64,000 nt of DNA from Kitasatospora aureofaciens (GTDB lineage Bacteria > Actinomycetota > Actinomycetes > Streptomycetales > Streptomycetaceae). The notes below the pieces were generated by a model. It was not told the origin of the DNA. It worked only from the letters and a program-made list of their open reading frames with translations, and did no database searches. How positions within the stretch are numbered: position 1 is the first letter of the stretch; every line of letters starts with the position of its first letter. This document shows positions 1-7,502 of this stretch, piece by piece. Location: NCBI RefSeq assembly GCF_019192735.1, contig NZ_JAHTKP010000030.1, positions 24,061 to 88,060 on the forward strand. Direction: 5' to 3'. The position numbers were made by a program, and so were the translations under genes.

Positions 1-1
1 C

Positions 2-877
2 TGCGCCGCGCCCGTCTGGCTGTACAGCGCCCTCGCCACCAAGGTGGTCTCCCCCGAGGTGGCGCTCGCGCAGGTGGCGATCGGGATCGGCACGGCCTGG
101 GCGTTCGGGGCCACGCTGCGCCTGCTCGGCGAGCGCAACGTCCAACTGGCCGCCCTCACCCTGCAGTTGCAGCGCGAGCAGGCCGCCAGGACCAGGCAGG
201 CGGTGACCGAGGAGCGGATCCGGATCGCCCGCGAACTGCACGATGTGATCGCCCATCACATCTCGGTCATCGCCGTCCAGGCCGGCCTGGCGGGCTACGT
301 CTTCGCGAGCGATCCCCCGACCGCCCGGACCGCCCTCGACACCATCGCGGGCAGCAGCCGGGACGCCCTGGAGGAGATGCGCGGGCTCCTCCACGTCCTG
401 CGCGTGCCGCCCGATGAGGACGCCGACAACGGTCAAGCGGACGACCCCGCACCGGGGTTGGTCCGGTTGCCGGCCCTGGTGCGGCGGGTCGAGGCCGCCG
501 GGCCGACCGTCGAGCTGACGGTCGACGGCGAGCCCTACCCGCTTGCCCCCGGCCCCGACCTGAGCGCCTACCGGGTCGTCCAGGAGGCCCTCACCAACGT
601 GCTCAAGCACGCCGGCCCGACCGCCGTCCGGGTCTCCCTGGACTACCGGCCGAAGGAGCTCTCGGTACGGATCAGCAACGCCGGCCCGGCCCGCCGCCAC
701 CCGGCCGCACCGCCGGGCGTCAGCGGCGGCCACGGACTGATCGGCATGCATGAACGGGTCATGGCGCACGGTGGTATGTTGCGTGCGGGACCGACGGCGG
801 GCGGGGGCTTCGAGGTCGCCTTCACCCTGCCGAGGTCGGGCCCGGTGTCCGCAGGGGGCGGACCCGATCGCAGGTAG
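2..877 (+). CDS. NarL-family sensor histidine kinase, 5' end cut off
   Basis: The frame is open to the first bases, so the start and probably the membrane-sensing part lie outside the window. The visible part begins with hydrophobic sequence, then a dimerisation/phosphoacceptor helix with RELHDVIAHH (His about residue 80 of the visible part), typical of HisKA_3 kinases. The ATP-binding region follows: N-box VQEALTNVLKHAG, then GHGLIGMHERV as the G-box. The kinase should autophosphorylate on His and pass phosphate to the regulator encoded 14 bp downstream. The signal is unknown because the sensor region is missing. Family assignment is secure; the upstream gene limit cannot be seen. Confidence 0.93.
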   Translation, partial: CAAPVWLYSALATKVVSPEVALAQVAIGIGTAWAFGATLRLLGERNVQLAALTLQLQREQAARTRQAVTEERIRIARELHDVIAHHISVIAVQAGLAGYVFASDPPTARTALDTIAGSSRDALEEMRGLLHVLRVPPDEDADNGQADDPAPGLVRLPALVRRVEAAGPTVELTVDGEPYPLAPGPDLSAYRVVQEALTNVLKHAGPTAVRVSLDYRPKELSVRISNAGPARRHPAAPPGVSGGHGLIGMHERVMAHGGMLRAGPTAGGGFEVAFTLPRSGPVSAGGGPDRR

Positions 878-891
878 GGGGAGGCGGGCAC

Positions 892-1587
892 TTGACCAGC
901 GTGCTCGTGGTGGACGACCAGGTCCTGATCCGGGCCGGACTGGTCGCACTGATCCAGGCGGCACCCGGCCTCGACGTCTGCGGCCAGGCCGCCGACGGCG
1001 AGCAGGCCATCGCCCTCGCCGCCCGATTACGGCCCGACGTGGTCCTGATGGACATCCGCATGCCGGACGTCGACGGGATCACCGCCACCGAGCGCATCCT
1101 CGCCCGGGCCGCCGACCCGCCACCCCGGGTGCTCGTCCTGACCACGTTCGACCTGGACGAGTACGTCTACGGGGCACTCCGGGTCGGGGCGAGCGGCTTC
1201 CTCCTCAAGGAGACCCCGCCGGAGCGGCTGCTCACCGCGATCGAGGTCGTCGCCGGCGGCGACAACCTCTTCGCGCCCAGCGTCACCATGCGGCTGATCG
1301 AGGCCTACGCCCACCGGGTGGGCCAGGAGACCGCTCCCCCACCGGAGTTGGACCCGCTCACGTCACGCGAACTCGACGTCCTGCAACTGGTCGGCGCCGG
1401 TATGAGCAACGACGAGATCGCCGGCCGCCTGGTGGTCACCGTGGGCACCGTGAAGACCCATCTCAACCGCATCATGGCCAAGTTGGGCCTCTCCAGCCGC
1501 GCCCAGGCAGTCGTCCTCGCCTACGAGAGCGGCCTCGTCACCCCCCGCCGCTCCTTGCCCGGCCAGGGAGCGGCCTCGAACTGCTGA
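892..1587 (+). CDS. NarL/LuxR-family response regulator
   Basis: A 231-residue DNA-binding response regulator, cognate partner of the kinase just upstream. The start is TTG, preceded by a GGGGGAGGCGGG ribosome-binding site; the product begins MTSVLVVDDQ. The receiver domain (residues 1-120) has the acidic pocket VVDDQ, phosphoacceptor Asp54 in VLMDIRMPD, the switch Thr in VLTTFD and the conserved Lys in GFLLKE. The C-terminal LuxR helix-turn-helix covers about residues 155-215 (LTSRELDVLQ, IAGRLVVTVGTVKTHLNRIM). Length and order match full-length family members. It probably activates nearby export or stress genes, as many such actinobacterial pairs do, but no target is evident in the window. 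Confidence 0.95.
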   Translation: MTSVLVVDDQVLIRAGLVALIQAAPGLDVCGQAADGEQAIALAARLRPDVVLMDIRMPDVDGITATERILARAADPPPRVLVLTTFDLDEYVYGALRVGASGFLLKETPPERLLTAIEVVAGGDNLFAPSVTMRLIEAYAHRVGQETAPPPELDPLTSRELDVLQLVGAGMSNDEIAGRLVVTVGTVKTHLNRIMAKLGLSSRAQAVVLAYESGLVTPRRSLPGQGAASNC

Positions 1588-1774
1588 CCTCGCTCAGGCG
1601 CGCAGGGGTTGCGGCGCGACCCGCTGGACTTGTCGTCGTTGGGCGGGGCGGTGGGGTCCTCGGAGGCAGGGGCGGTCGTGGTGGGTTCGCCAGTGGCGAT
1701 GAGGGCGCGGGGCGAGGCGCGGGCCGGATACGCGCGGGAGCCGGCCGACCGGGCGCTCGCCCGCTACCACGATC

Positions 1775-2425
1775 GTGGTTTCCGGGGTCTCGGGTGCGAG
1801 TCTGTTCGGCTGGTCGGCGCACGTGACGGGTGGCTGGAGCTGGGCGGCGGCGCTCGGCTGCGTGCTGCCGGCGGCGGCTGTGTGCGTGGCGGTGACGAGC
1901 GCGCTGCGGTGGTTGGCGCCGCGGCTGTTGGGTCCGTCGTCGGCCGAGCGGCTCGCCCTGGCGGCCGAGCGGGAGCTGCTGCTGGCCGAGTCGGCCGAAC
2001 CACCGAAGGTCGTGGTGATCACCACCTTCGAGAACGACGACTACGTCACCGCCGCGCTCAGCGCGGGGGCCAGTGGGTTCCTGCTCAAGCGCCTTCCGGT
2101 CCGGCAGATCGCGGAGGCGGTGCGGGTGGTGGCGGCGGGAGAGGCGATCCTCTTCCCGGCCGCACTGCGCCGGATGGTCACCGCCCGCCCGCTGGGCTCC
2201 GCCGAGGCGTTGCCGAAGGCGGCGCTGACGGGGCGGGAGGAGGTGCTGCGGCTGATGGCCACCGGCCTGTCCAACCCGGAGATCGCGGAGTCGCTCACGG
2301 TGAGCCTGGAGACGGTGAAGACGCACGTCGGCAACGTGCTGACCAAGCTCGGCGCGCAGAACCGGACCCACGCGGTGGTCATCGCGTACGAGTCCGGTCT
2401 GGTGGTGCCGGGGTTCGCCGGCTGA
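1775..2425 (+). pseudogene. Chimeric, truncated NarL-type response regulator
   Basis: The C-terminal ~140 residues are the second half of a receiver domain (VVVITTFENDDYVTAALSAG, GFLLKRLP) followed by a complete LuxR helix-turn-helix (LTGREEVLRLMATGLSNPE, SLETVKTHVGNVL). The first half of the receiver, including the acidic pocket and the phosphoacceptor Asp, is absent. In its place are about 75 unrelated residues with one or two hydrophobic stretches (WAAALGCVLPAAAVCVAVTS). The frame is open only from about 1698 and the first plausible start is GTG 1775, without a good ribosome-binding site. This looks like a deletion that fused a membrane-protein fragment to a regulator tail. It cannot be phosphorylated normally; whether it is expressed is unknown. 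Confidence 0.7.
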
Positions 2426-2583
2426 CCCGGCCCGATGTGAAGGTGCCGGTGTGACCGTCGGCGTCCCGCCGCCCCTGGAACGTCCCGCCTGTGCCTGGCC
2501 GGTGAGGTCCTGCGGACGAGGCCCCGCCTGGCCGGGTCAGCACAGCGAAAGCAGCCGGAACCACGGTGATACGGTCGCTGGCC

Positions 2584-3114
2584 GTGACAGAGCCGCTTCC
2601 AGAGTTCCCGTACCACCCCGACCCGGTGGCCACCGGTGCCGTCGTCCCGTCGCACGCGGAGTGCAGCTGCTGTGGTCGGGCCCGCGGCTACATCTACGCC
2701 GGCCCCGTCTACGCAGCGGAGAACCTCCGCGATCGGCTGTGTCCCTGGTGCATCGCGGACGGCAGCGCGGCCGAACGCTTCGATGCCCAGTTCACAGACG
2801 TGATCGACGACGTTCCGCTGGACCGGCTGTTCGCGATCACGCAACGCACGCCAGGATTCAGCGGGTGGCAGCAGGAACACTGGCTGATCCACTGCGGCGA
2901 CGGCGCTGCCTTCCTCGGGAGCGCCGGAGCCGCCGACCTCACGGACTACCCCGAGGCATGGGCATCACTTCGGCAAGAACTCGGCCACGGCCCCTGGTCC
3001 TCGTCGCAGGCCGAGCAGTACCTCAAGGCGTTGTCCAAGAACGGCCAGCCAACCGCCTACCTCTTCCAGTGCCGGGTCTGTGGCAGCCACCTCGCCTACG
3101 CAAACGCCACATAG
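2584..3114 (+). CDS. CbrC-family (UPF0167) protein
   Basis: Resembles CbrC/UPF0167 proteins: the N-terminus runs into LPEFPYHPDPVATGAV, matching the family's FxYHPDP opening, and Cys pairs suggest metal binding (CSCCGRARG, LCPWCIADG, CRVCGSHLAY). The family is linked to colicin E2 tolerance in E. coli, but its biochemical function is unsettled. GTG 2584 is preferred because it places the family motif at the N-terminus; GTG 2566 would add six residues and has a slightly better upstream GGAA. The gene stands alone between the broken regulator and a convergent TetR gene, with no operon partner. Confidence 0.75.
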   Translation: MTEPLPEFPYHPDPVATGAVVPSHAECSCCGRARGYIYAGPVYAAENLRDRLCPWCIADGSAAERFDAQFTDVIDDVPLDRLFAITQRTPGFSGWQQEHWLIHCGDGAAFLGSAGAADLTDYPEAWASLRQELGHGPWSSSQAEQYLKALSKNGQPTAYLFQCRVCGSHLAYANAT

Positions 3115-3220
3115 CCCCCGGGGCCCGTCGTCCTGCTTCGCCGCCTACGCGGGCCGACCCACCGCGGCCGGGCAGCCTCGACGCGATGTATGCCTTCGCC
3201 GCCTACGCGGAGTCCTTCGT

Positions 3221-3271
3221 CGACTGACAGCGTGCATCGGCTGACGACGTGCATCGGCTGACAGCGTGCTG
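3221..3271. repeat. Three 17-bp tandem repeats
   Basis: Three consecutive 17-bp units (3221-3237, 3238-3254, 3255-3271) share the core CTGAC..CGTGCAT with few mismatches; the last ends CTG in place of CAT. They sit immediately downstream of the TetR stop codon (minus strand). A separate 17-bp direct repeat, CTTCGCCGCCTACGCGG, occurs at 3136-3152 and 3194-3210. The stretch 3115-3276 holds no convincing gene. Confidence 0.75.
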
Positions 3272-3276
3272 CCGGG

Positions 3277-3846
3277 TCAGGCGCGCACCCCGTCCAGGAC
3301 CAGGTCGACCAGGCGCGGCACCAAGGTGCCCTCCAACGGTTCACCGGTGAGCAGCACCCGGGCGAGGAGTGGGCCTGCGATGGCCTCGACCAGGAGGTGG
3401 GGGTCGGTGCCGGAGGGCAGGTCTCCTCGGTCGATGCCGCGCCGGACGAGGGCTTCGGCGCGCTCCATGCGGGCGCGCCAGTAGGAGCGCCGGCCCTCCT
3501 CCAGGTCGCCCTCGCCGCGCACCGTGCCGAGGTGCAGCAGAGCGGAGCCCGTCGGCGCCGCAAGGTACTGGGCCAGTGCCGTGAACAGCAGTGACAGGTC
3601 GGCGCGCACGTCCCCCGTGTCCGGCGCCGGGAGCGCGGTATCCGAGTGGGTGGCGAGCGCGTCGAAGATGAGGTTCTCGCGGGTCTTCCAGCGCCGGTAG
3701 ACGGAGGTCTCGTGGACGCCGGCCGCGCGGGCGACGGCGGCCACGGTGGTCGCGGTCAGGCCCTCCGAGGCGAGCAGGTCGACGGTGGCGGCCAGGACGG
3801 CCTGCCGCATCCGTTCACCGCGGCGCCTGAGCGGCGGCGGTTCCAT
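3277..3846 (-). CDS. TetR-family transcriptional regulator
   Basis: A 189-residue repressor when started at ATG 3846 (MEPPPLRRRGERMRQAVL); the frame extends further upstream, but that sequence overlaps the divergent promoter region and is not TetR-like. The N-terminal helix-turn-helix is clear: TVDLLASEGLTATTVAAVAR, then AAGVHETSVYRRWKTRENLI. The C-terminal ligand domain has the form of TetR_C proteins (GDLPSGTDPHLLVEAIAGPL). It is divergent from an alcohol dehydrogenase/esterase pair, and two palindromes with identical arms lie between them, so it very probably represses both itself and that operon. The inducer is unknown. Confidence 0.92.
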   Translation of the reverse strand: MEPPPLRRRGERMRQAVLAATVDLLASEGLTATTVAAVARAAGVHETSVYRRWKTRENLIFDALATHSDTALPAPDTGDVRADLSLLFTALAQYLAAPTGSALLHLGTVRGEGDLEEGRRSYWRARMERAEALVRRGIDRGDLPSGTDPHLLVEAIAGPLLARVLLTGEPLEGTLVPRLVDLVLDGVRA

Positions 3847-3908
3847 GCCGTCCGTCCCGGCTCTGCCATCCGTCACAACACCGTCATCCGCCACAACACC
3901 GATCCTAA

Positions 3909-3967
3909 CGCAAGCGCTCTTGCGATATGTAACCGGCGGTCGTACGTTGGAATGCAAGACGACTTGC
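3909..3967. promoter_or_regulatory. Paired TetR operator candidates, GCAAG-N4-CTTGC
   Basis: Two palindromes with identical 5-bp arms and 4-bp spacers occur at 3910-3923 (spacer CGCT, extended to CGCAAG/CTTGCG at 3909-3924) and 3954-3967 (spacer ACGA). Their centres are 44 bp apart, about four helical turns, so dimers would bind on the same face of the DNA. They lie between the divergent TetR gene and the dehydrogenase gene. Confidence 0.75.
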
Positions 3968-4007
3968 GATAAGCCGCAGGCCGCCGACCGGAACGGACGA
4001 ACCCGCC

Positions 4008-5018
4008 ATGGACCAGATGCGTGCCGCGCGGCTGCACATTCCCTCCCGCACACTGACGATCGAGGACGTGCCCAGGCCCGTGCCCGGTGCCGGGCAGGTA
4101 CTGGTGAAGGTCGAGGCGGCGGGCGTGTGCCTGTCCGACGTCCATCTGATCGACGGCACCCTCACGCCGACCTATCTGCCGGGCGACTCCGTCACCCTCG
4201 GGCACGAGGTCGCCGGCACGATCGCCGCGCTCGGACCGGACGTGACCGGCTGGACGGCCGGGCAGCGGGTCGTGCTGCAGGCGGGAGAGGTCCGCGACGG
4301 CCGTCTCCTGACGCGAGGTGTCGACTACGACGGCGGCTGGGCCGAGTACGCGCTGGCCAGCGTCGGGACGGTGTTCGCGCTGCCCGACTCGATCCCGTCC
4401 GAGCAGGCCGCGATCATCCCGGACGCGGTCTCCACCCCCTGGGGAGCCATCACCACCACCGCCGGGGTCCGGCCGGCCCAGGCCGTGGGCGTGTGGGGCA
4501 TAGGCGGGCTCGGTGCCCACGCCGTCCAGCTGCTGCGCGCCGTCGGGGCCCACCCGATCATCGCGGTCGACCCCGTACCGGCAGCCCGTCGGCGTGCCCT
4601 GGACTTCGGCGCCGACCTGGCCCTGGACCCGGCCGACCCCCAGCTGCGCGAGAAGGTCCTGGAAGCCACGGGCAACCGGGCGCTGGAGGTCGCGTTCGAC
4701 TTCGCCGGCGTCGCCGCCGTCCGCGAACAGGCCCTCGCCGTCCTCGCTCCCAAGGGGCGGCTGGTCCTGGTCGGACTGACCGACAAACCGCTGACCGTCA
4801 CCGACGGCACCCGCTTCAGCTATCTCCAGCACCAGATCCTCGGCCACTACGGCTCCGAGGAGAACGCCGTCCCGCAGCTGGTCGCCCTGACCGAAGGCGG
4901 CCGGTTGGACTTCTCACGCTCCATCACCGACGTGCTGCCGCTCGCCGACGCCGCCAAGGCCGTGCAGCGCCTGCACACGAAGGACGGCGACCCGATCCGG
5001 CTGATCCTGCGCCCCTGA
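4008..5018 (+). CDS. Zinc-type alcohol dehydrogenase (MDR superfamily)
   Basis: A 336-residue medium-chain dehydrogenase/reductase. Catalytic zinc ligands are visible as Cys41 (GVCLSD) and His66-Glu67 (LGHEVAG); the Rossmann fold has GIGGLGAHAVQLL and the acidic strand end IAVDPVPAARR, favouring NAD(H). The four-cysteine structural-zinc lobe of classical alcohol dehydrogenases is missing (GQRVVLQAGEVRDG leads straight into DYDGGWAEY), as in several MDR subfamilies. It is the first gene of an operon with the esterase 155 bp downstream and lies under the two TetR operators. An ester-hydrolysing/alcohol-oxidising module is plausible; the substrate is unknown. Confidence 0.9.
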   Translation: MDQMRAARLHIPSRTLTIEDVPRPVPGAGQVLVKVEAAGVCLSDVHLIDGTLTPTYLPGDSVTLGHEVAGTIAALGPDVTGWTAGQRVVLQAGEVRDGRLLTRGVDYDGGWAEYALASVGTVFALPDSIPSEQAAIIPDAVSTPWGAITTTAGVRPAQAVGVWGIGGLGAHAVQLLRAVGAHPIIAVDPVPAARRRALDFGADLALDPADPQLREKVLEATGNRALEVAFDFAGVAAVREQALAVLAPKGRLVLVGLTDKPLTVTDGTRFSYLQHQILGHYGSEENAVPQLVALTEGGRLDFSRSITDVLPLADAAKAVQRLHTKDGDPIRLILRP

Positions 5019-5173
5019 CTCCCCCTCCCCTCCCACCCGCGCGGGCACGGAGGGCCGCTGCCCGCCTCCGGTAACGGCATCCGCACCGCAACCGCACGAT
5101 GCGATCCGAAGACCCGAACCGCCACACTCCCCCGTGCCCCTGGGCACACCCCGTCGAAGGAAAGGTGCCTCCC

Positions 5174-6109
5174 ATGCCCGTCGACCCGTCCATCGCCCCC
5201 GTACTCGACCAGGTCAACGCCCAGCCCATCCCCCGGGTCATCGACACCGACCCCGAGGTGCTGCGCGAGGTGAACCGGCAGATGGGCAGCTGGGTCACGC
5301 TGCCCGAGCCGATCGAGGTCGGCTCGGTGGAGAACACCACCGTCCCCGGACCCGCCGGGCAGATACCCGTACGCGTCTACCGGCCTGCCGCCGGCGGCCC
5401 CGTCCCCACCGTGGTCTTCTTCCACGGCGGCGGCTGGCTCACCGGCGACCTCGACACCCACGACGACGTCACCCGCCGGATGTCCCGCGACGTGAACGCC
5501 GTGGTCGTGGCCGTCGACTACCGTCTGGCCCCCGAGCACCCCTTCCCCGCCGCCTACGACGACTGCCTCGCCGCCGCCCACCACGTCGCCGACCACATCA
5601 ACGACTACGGCGGCCGCCTCGACCGACTCGCCGTGGCCGGCGACAGCGCCGGAGGAAACCTCGCCGCCGCCGTCGCCCTCACCTTCCGCGACGAAGGCCG
5701 GCCGCTCGCCGCCCAACTGCTCGTCTACCCCGCCACCGACCTCATCGGCGACTACCCCTCGCGCACCGAGAACGCCACCGGCTACGTCCTCGGCACCCAG
5801 GACGTCCTGGATCTCCAACACCTCTACGCAGGCGACGACCCCGCCGTCCGCGGCTCCTACCAGGCCTCCCCGATCCGCGCCGAGCGCTTCACCGGCCTCG
5901 CGCCCGCGGTCATCGGCACCGCCCAGTACGACCCGCTGCGCGACGAGGGCAACGCCTATGCCGAAGCGCTGAAGAACGCCGGCGTGGACGTCTTCGCCCG
6001 CACCTACGACGGACTGATCCACACCTTCCTGAACCTCTTCCCCATCTCCCCCGCCGCCGACGCCGCCGTCACCGAGCTGTTCGCCCACCTCAAGGAACGG
6101 CTCAGCTGA
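5174..6109 (+). CDS. Alpha/beta hydrolase, HSL-type esterase
   Basis: A 311-residue cytoplasmic carboxylesterase of the hormone-sensitive-lipase family. The oxyanion motif HGGGW is at residues 84-88, the nucleophile Ser158 lies in GDSAGGN, and the distal acid and base are in AQYDPLRDEG and GLIHTF. ATG 5174 is preferred over an upstream in-frame ATG because GGAAAGG lies 9 bp before it and the protein then has the family's usual length. It follows the alcohol dehydrogenase in the same orientation and is probably co-regulated by the TetR protein. The C-terminus is complete (HLKERLS), but the same frame reads on after the stop into an unrelated peptidase remnant. Confidence 0.93.
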   Translation: MPVDPSIAPVLDQVNAQPIPRVIDTDPEVLREVNRQMGSWVTLPEPIEVGSVENTTVPGPAGQIPVRVYRPAAGGPVPTVVFFHGGGWLTGDLDTHDDVTRRMSRDVNAVVVAVDYRLAPEHPFPAAYDDCLAAAHHVADHINDYGGRLDRLAVAGDSAGGNLAAAVALTFRDEGRPLAAQLLVYPATDLIGDYPSRTENATGYVLGTQDVLDLQHLYAGDDPAVRGSYQASPIRAERFTGLAPAVIGTAQYDPLRDEGNAYAEALKNAGVDVFARTYDGLIHTFLNLFPISPAADAAVTELFAHLKERLS

Positions 6110-6442
6110 CCCTCCCGCGCAGGCCGAGGTCACACCAGGCGGTTCGAGGAGATCCTGGACGAGCTCATGAAGCAGAAAGGCGAGTACGAGCACGCGCAGT
6201 GGCGCAACGCTCCCCGGCTGATCTGGACATATGCGCAGGGGAACCCGAAGGGATACGTCCGCCGCCACAGGAACCTGACGCAGGTCAGCGTGCCTGATTC
6301 CGGACACCAGGTGCCGGCGTTCCAGCCGCAGATCTGCCGGGAGATGCTCTACAACTGGCTCTTCGATCGCCCCTTCCCCGGCTACGACCCGCAGCAGCCG
6401 CTCAAGCAGCCGAACGGCAACGCCGGCCTGCGGAAGGGATGA
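6110..6442 (+). pseudogene. C-terminal remnant, probably of a serine carboxypeptidase (S10-like)
   Basis: The frame is open straight after the esterase stop and reads TRRFEEILDELMKQKGEYEH, then QVSVPDSGHQVPAFQPQICR and NWLFDRPFPGYDP. The PDSGHQVPAFQP element resembles the catalytic-His region near the C-terminus of S10 serine carboxypeptidases (GHxVPxxQP). The nucleophile-Ser and Asp parts of such an enzyme are absent, so this can only be the tail of a decayed gene. An internal ATG at 6167 would give 91 residues, but no function is expected. The family call rests on one motif and is moderate. Confidence 0.5.
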
Positions 6443-6469
6443 ACGCACCCGCAACTCGCTGGTTCCCGG

Positions 6470-6512
6470 CGGGTGTGCCGCCTGCCCCGTGGTGGGGCAG
6501 GCGGCACACCCG
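6470..6512. terminator. Strong bidirectional hairpin terminator
   Basis: A perfect 19-bp stem (CGGGTGTGCCGCCTGCCCC at 6470-6488 with its complement at 6494-6512) closes a 5-nt loop. It lies between the plus-strand unit ending at 6442 and the minus-strand gene ending at 6647, so it can serve both. The remainder of 6513-6646 shows no gene. Confidence 0.85.
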
Positions 6513-6646
6513 TCGCGTTGGCTGCCGGAGAGGGCGGTGCCTGTGGTCGGTTGATCTGCCCCAGCTGGGCCCGGAGGTTGACGGGTCCCCTCGTCAGAAC
6601 GCGTAGCCGGAACGCGAATTCGGCACGCGAAGGCAGAACGCCGAGA

Positions 6647-7405
6647 TCAGAACGCCGAGTTGGCGAACCACAGCTCCAGCAGGTCGTCGTCCCCGCTCAC
6701 GGCGACGCCGCCGGACGTGCGGTCGAGGCGGCCGTAGAGAAGCAGCAGCAGGTCCGCGGCACTGGCCGAGACCGTGGCGTCGGCGGCGCCGGGCGTGGTG
6801 TCGGCGGTGAGGGCGAAGCCGTCGGGGCGGAGCTGGACCAGCCAGCTGTCCTCGCCGTCGGTGCGGGTGAAGCGAATGGTGCGGTTCTCGGCCCGCAGGT
6901 TCGCCGTCCCGGGGGCGAAGAAGACGGCGTACGGGAGGTTGGTCAGGAACTCGGCCACGGCGTCGGCCGCGAGGGCCGGGTCGATGTCCACCTTCAGGCC
7001 GAGGGCGAGTTCGGCGTCGGCGCGGTGGACGAGGGTCTCGCACAGCATGCGGCGCACCCAGAAGCGGGCGTGCTGGTCGGCGCCCCAGGCCCACATCGGG
7101 GCGTCGAGGTCGGTGGCGGCGAAGGTCTCGCCGGCCTGGGCCGCGGCCTCGGCCAGCCAGGCCGGGTAGTCCTCCGCCTGCTCCGGGAGGCGCAGGTCCA
7201 CGTCGCGGCTGCGGGGCGGCTCCTGGACGCGCTGCTGGAGCAGGACGGTGAACCAGCGCTGGACGCTGCCCGTGTGGCGGACGAGGTCGGTGAGGGTCCA
7301 GCCGGGACAGGTCGGGACCGGGGTGGCGGGATCGGCGTCCTGCACGGCGGCGACGAGCCGGGCGGTCTCCGTCGCGACGGCGGCGCTGTGGTCGAGCGGG
7401 GTCAT
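6647..7405 (-). CDS. Maleylpyruvate isomerase family protein (DinB-like, mycothiol-dependent type)
   Basis: A 252-residue protein opening with a four-helix DinB-like domain (residues ~5-150: TPVPTCPGWTLTDLVRHTG, FWVRRMLCETLVHRADAELA), the arrangement seen in actinobacterial proteins annotated as maleylpyruvate isomerase N-terminal domain. The C-terminal half (TPGAADATVSASAADLLLLL) resembles the MDMPI C-terminal domain. His in VRHTG and HRADAE are candidate metal ligands. ATG 7405 is chosen over ATG 7411 because GGAG lies 9 nt before 7405 but only about 3 nt before 7411. It is transcribed after the aldehyde dehydrogenase, 92 bp away across a short tandem repeat, and may form one operon. The substrate is unknown. 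Confidence 0.83.
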   Translation of the reverse strand: MTPLDHSAAVATETARLVAAVQDADPATPVPTCPGWTLTDLVRHTGSVQRWFTVLLQQRVQEPPRSRDVDLRLPEQAEDYPAWLAEAAAQAGETFAATDLDAPMWAWGADQHARFWVRRMLCETLVHRADAELALGLKVDIDPALAADAVAEFLTNLPYAVFFAPGTANLRAENRTIRFTRTDGEDSWLVQLRPDGFALTADTTPGAADATVSASAADLLLLLYGRLDRTSGGVAVSGDDDLLELWFANSAF

Positions 7406-7425
7406 GGGCATGGTCTCCAGGTCTC

Positions 7426-7502
7426 CGAAAGGGCCAGGCGAAAGGGCCAGGCGAAAGGGCCGGGCGAATGAGCAGGCGAAAGCGGCAGGCGAATGGATCA
7501 GG
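7426..7502. repeat. Six-copy ~13-bp tandem repeat
   Basis: Consecutive units of CGAAAGGGCCAGG start at 7426, 7439, 7452, 7465 (12 bp), 7477 and 7490. The first two are identical and later ones drift (CGAATGAGCAGG, CGAATGGATCAGG). The last unit overlaps the aldehyde dehydrogenase stop codon, and the array fills most of the gap before the downstream gene. Confidence 0.85.

Noticed and set aside
4847..6454. 535-residue minus-strand frame
   Set aside because: Antisense of the esterase gene; the Gly/Val-rich sequence is typical of GC-rich shadow frames.
7426..7502. CRISPR array
   Set aside because: Units are 13 bp without spacers and no cas genes occur in the window.
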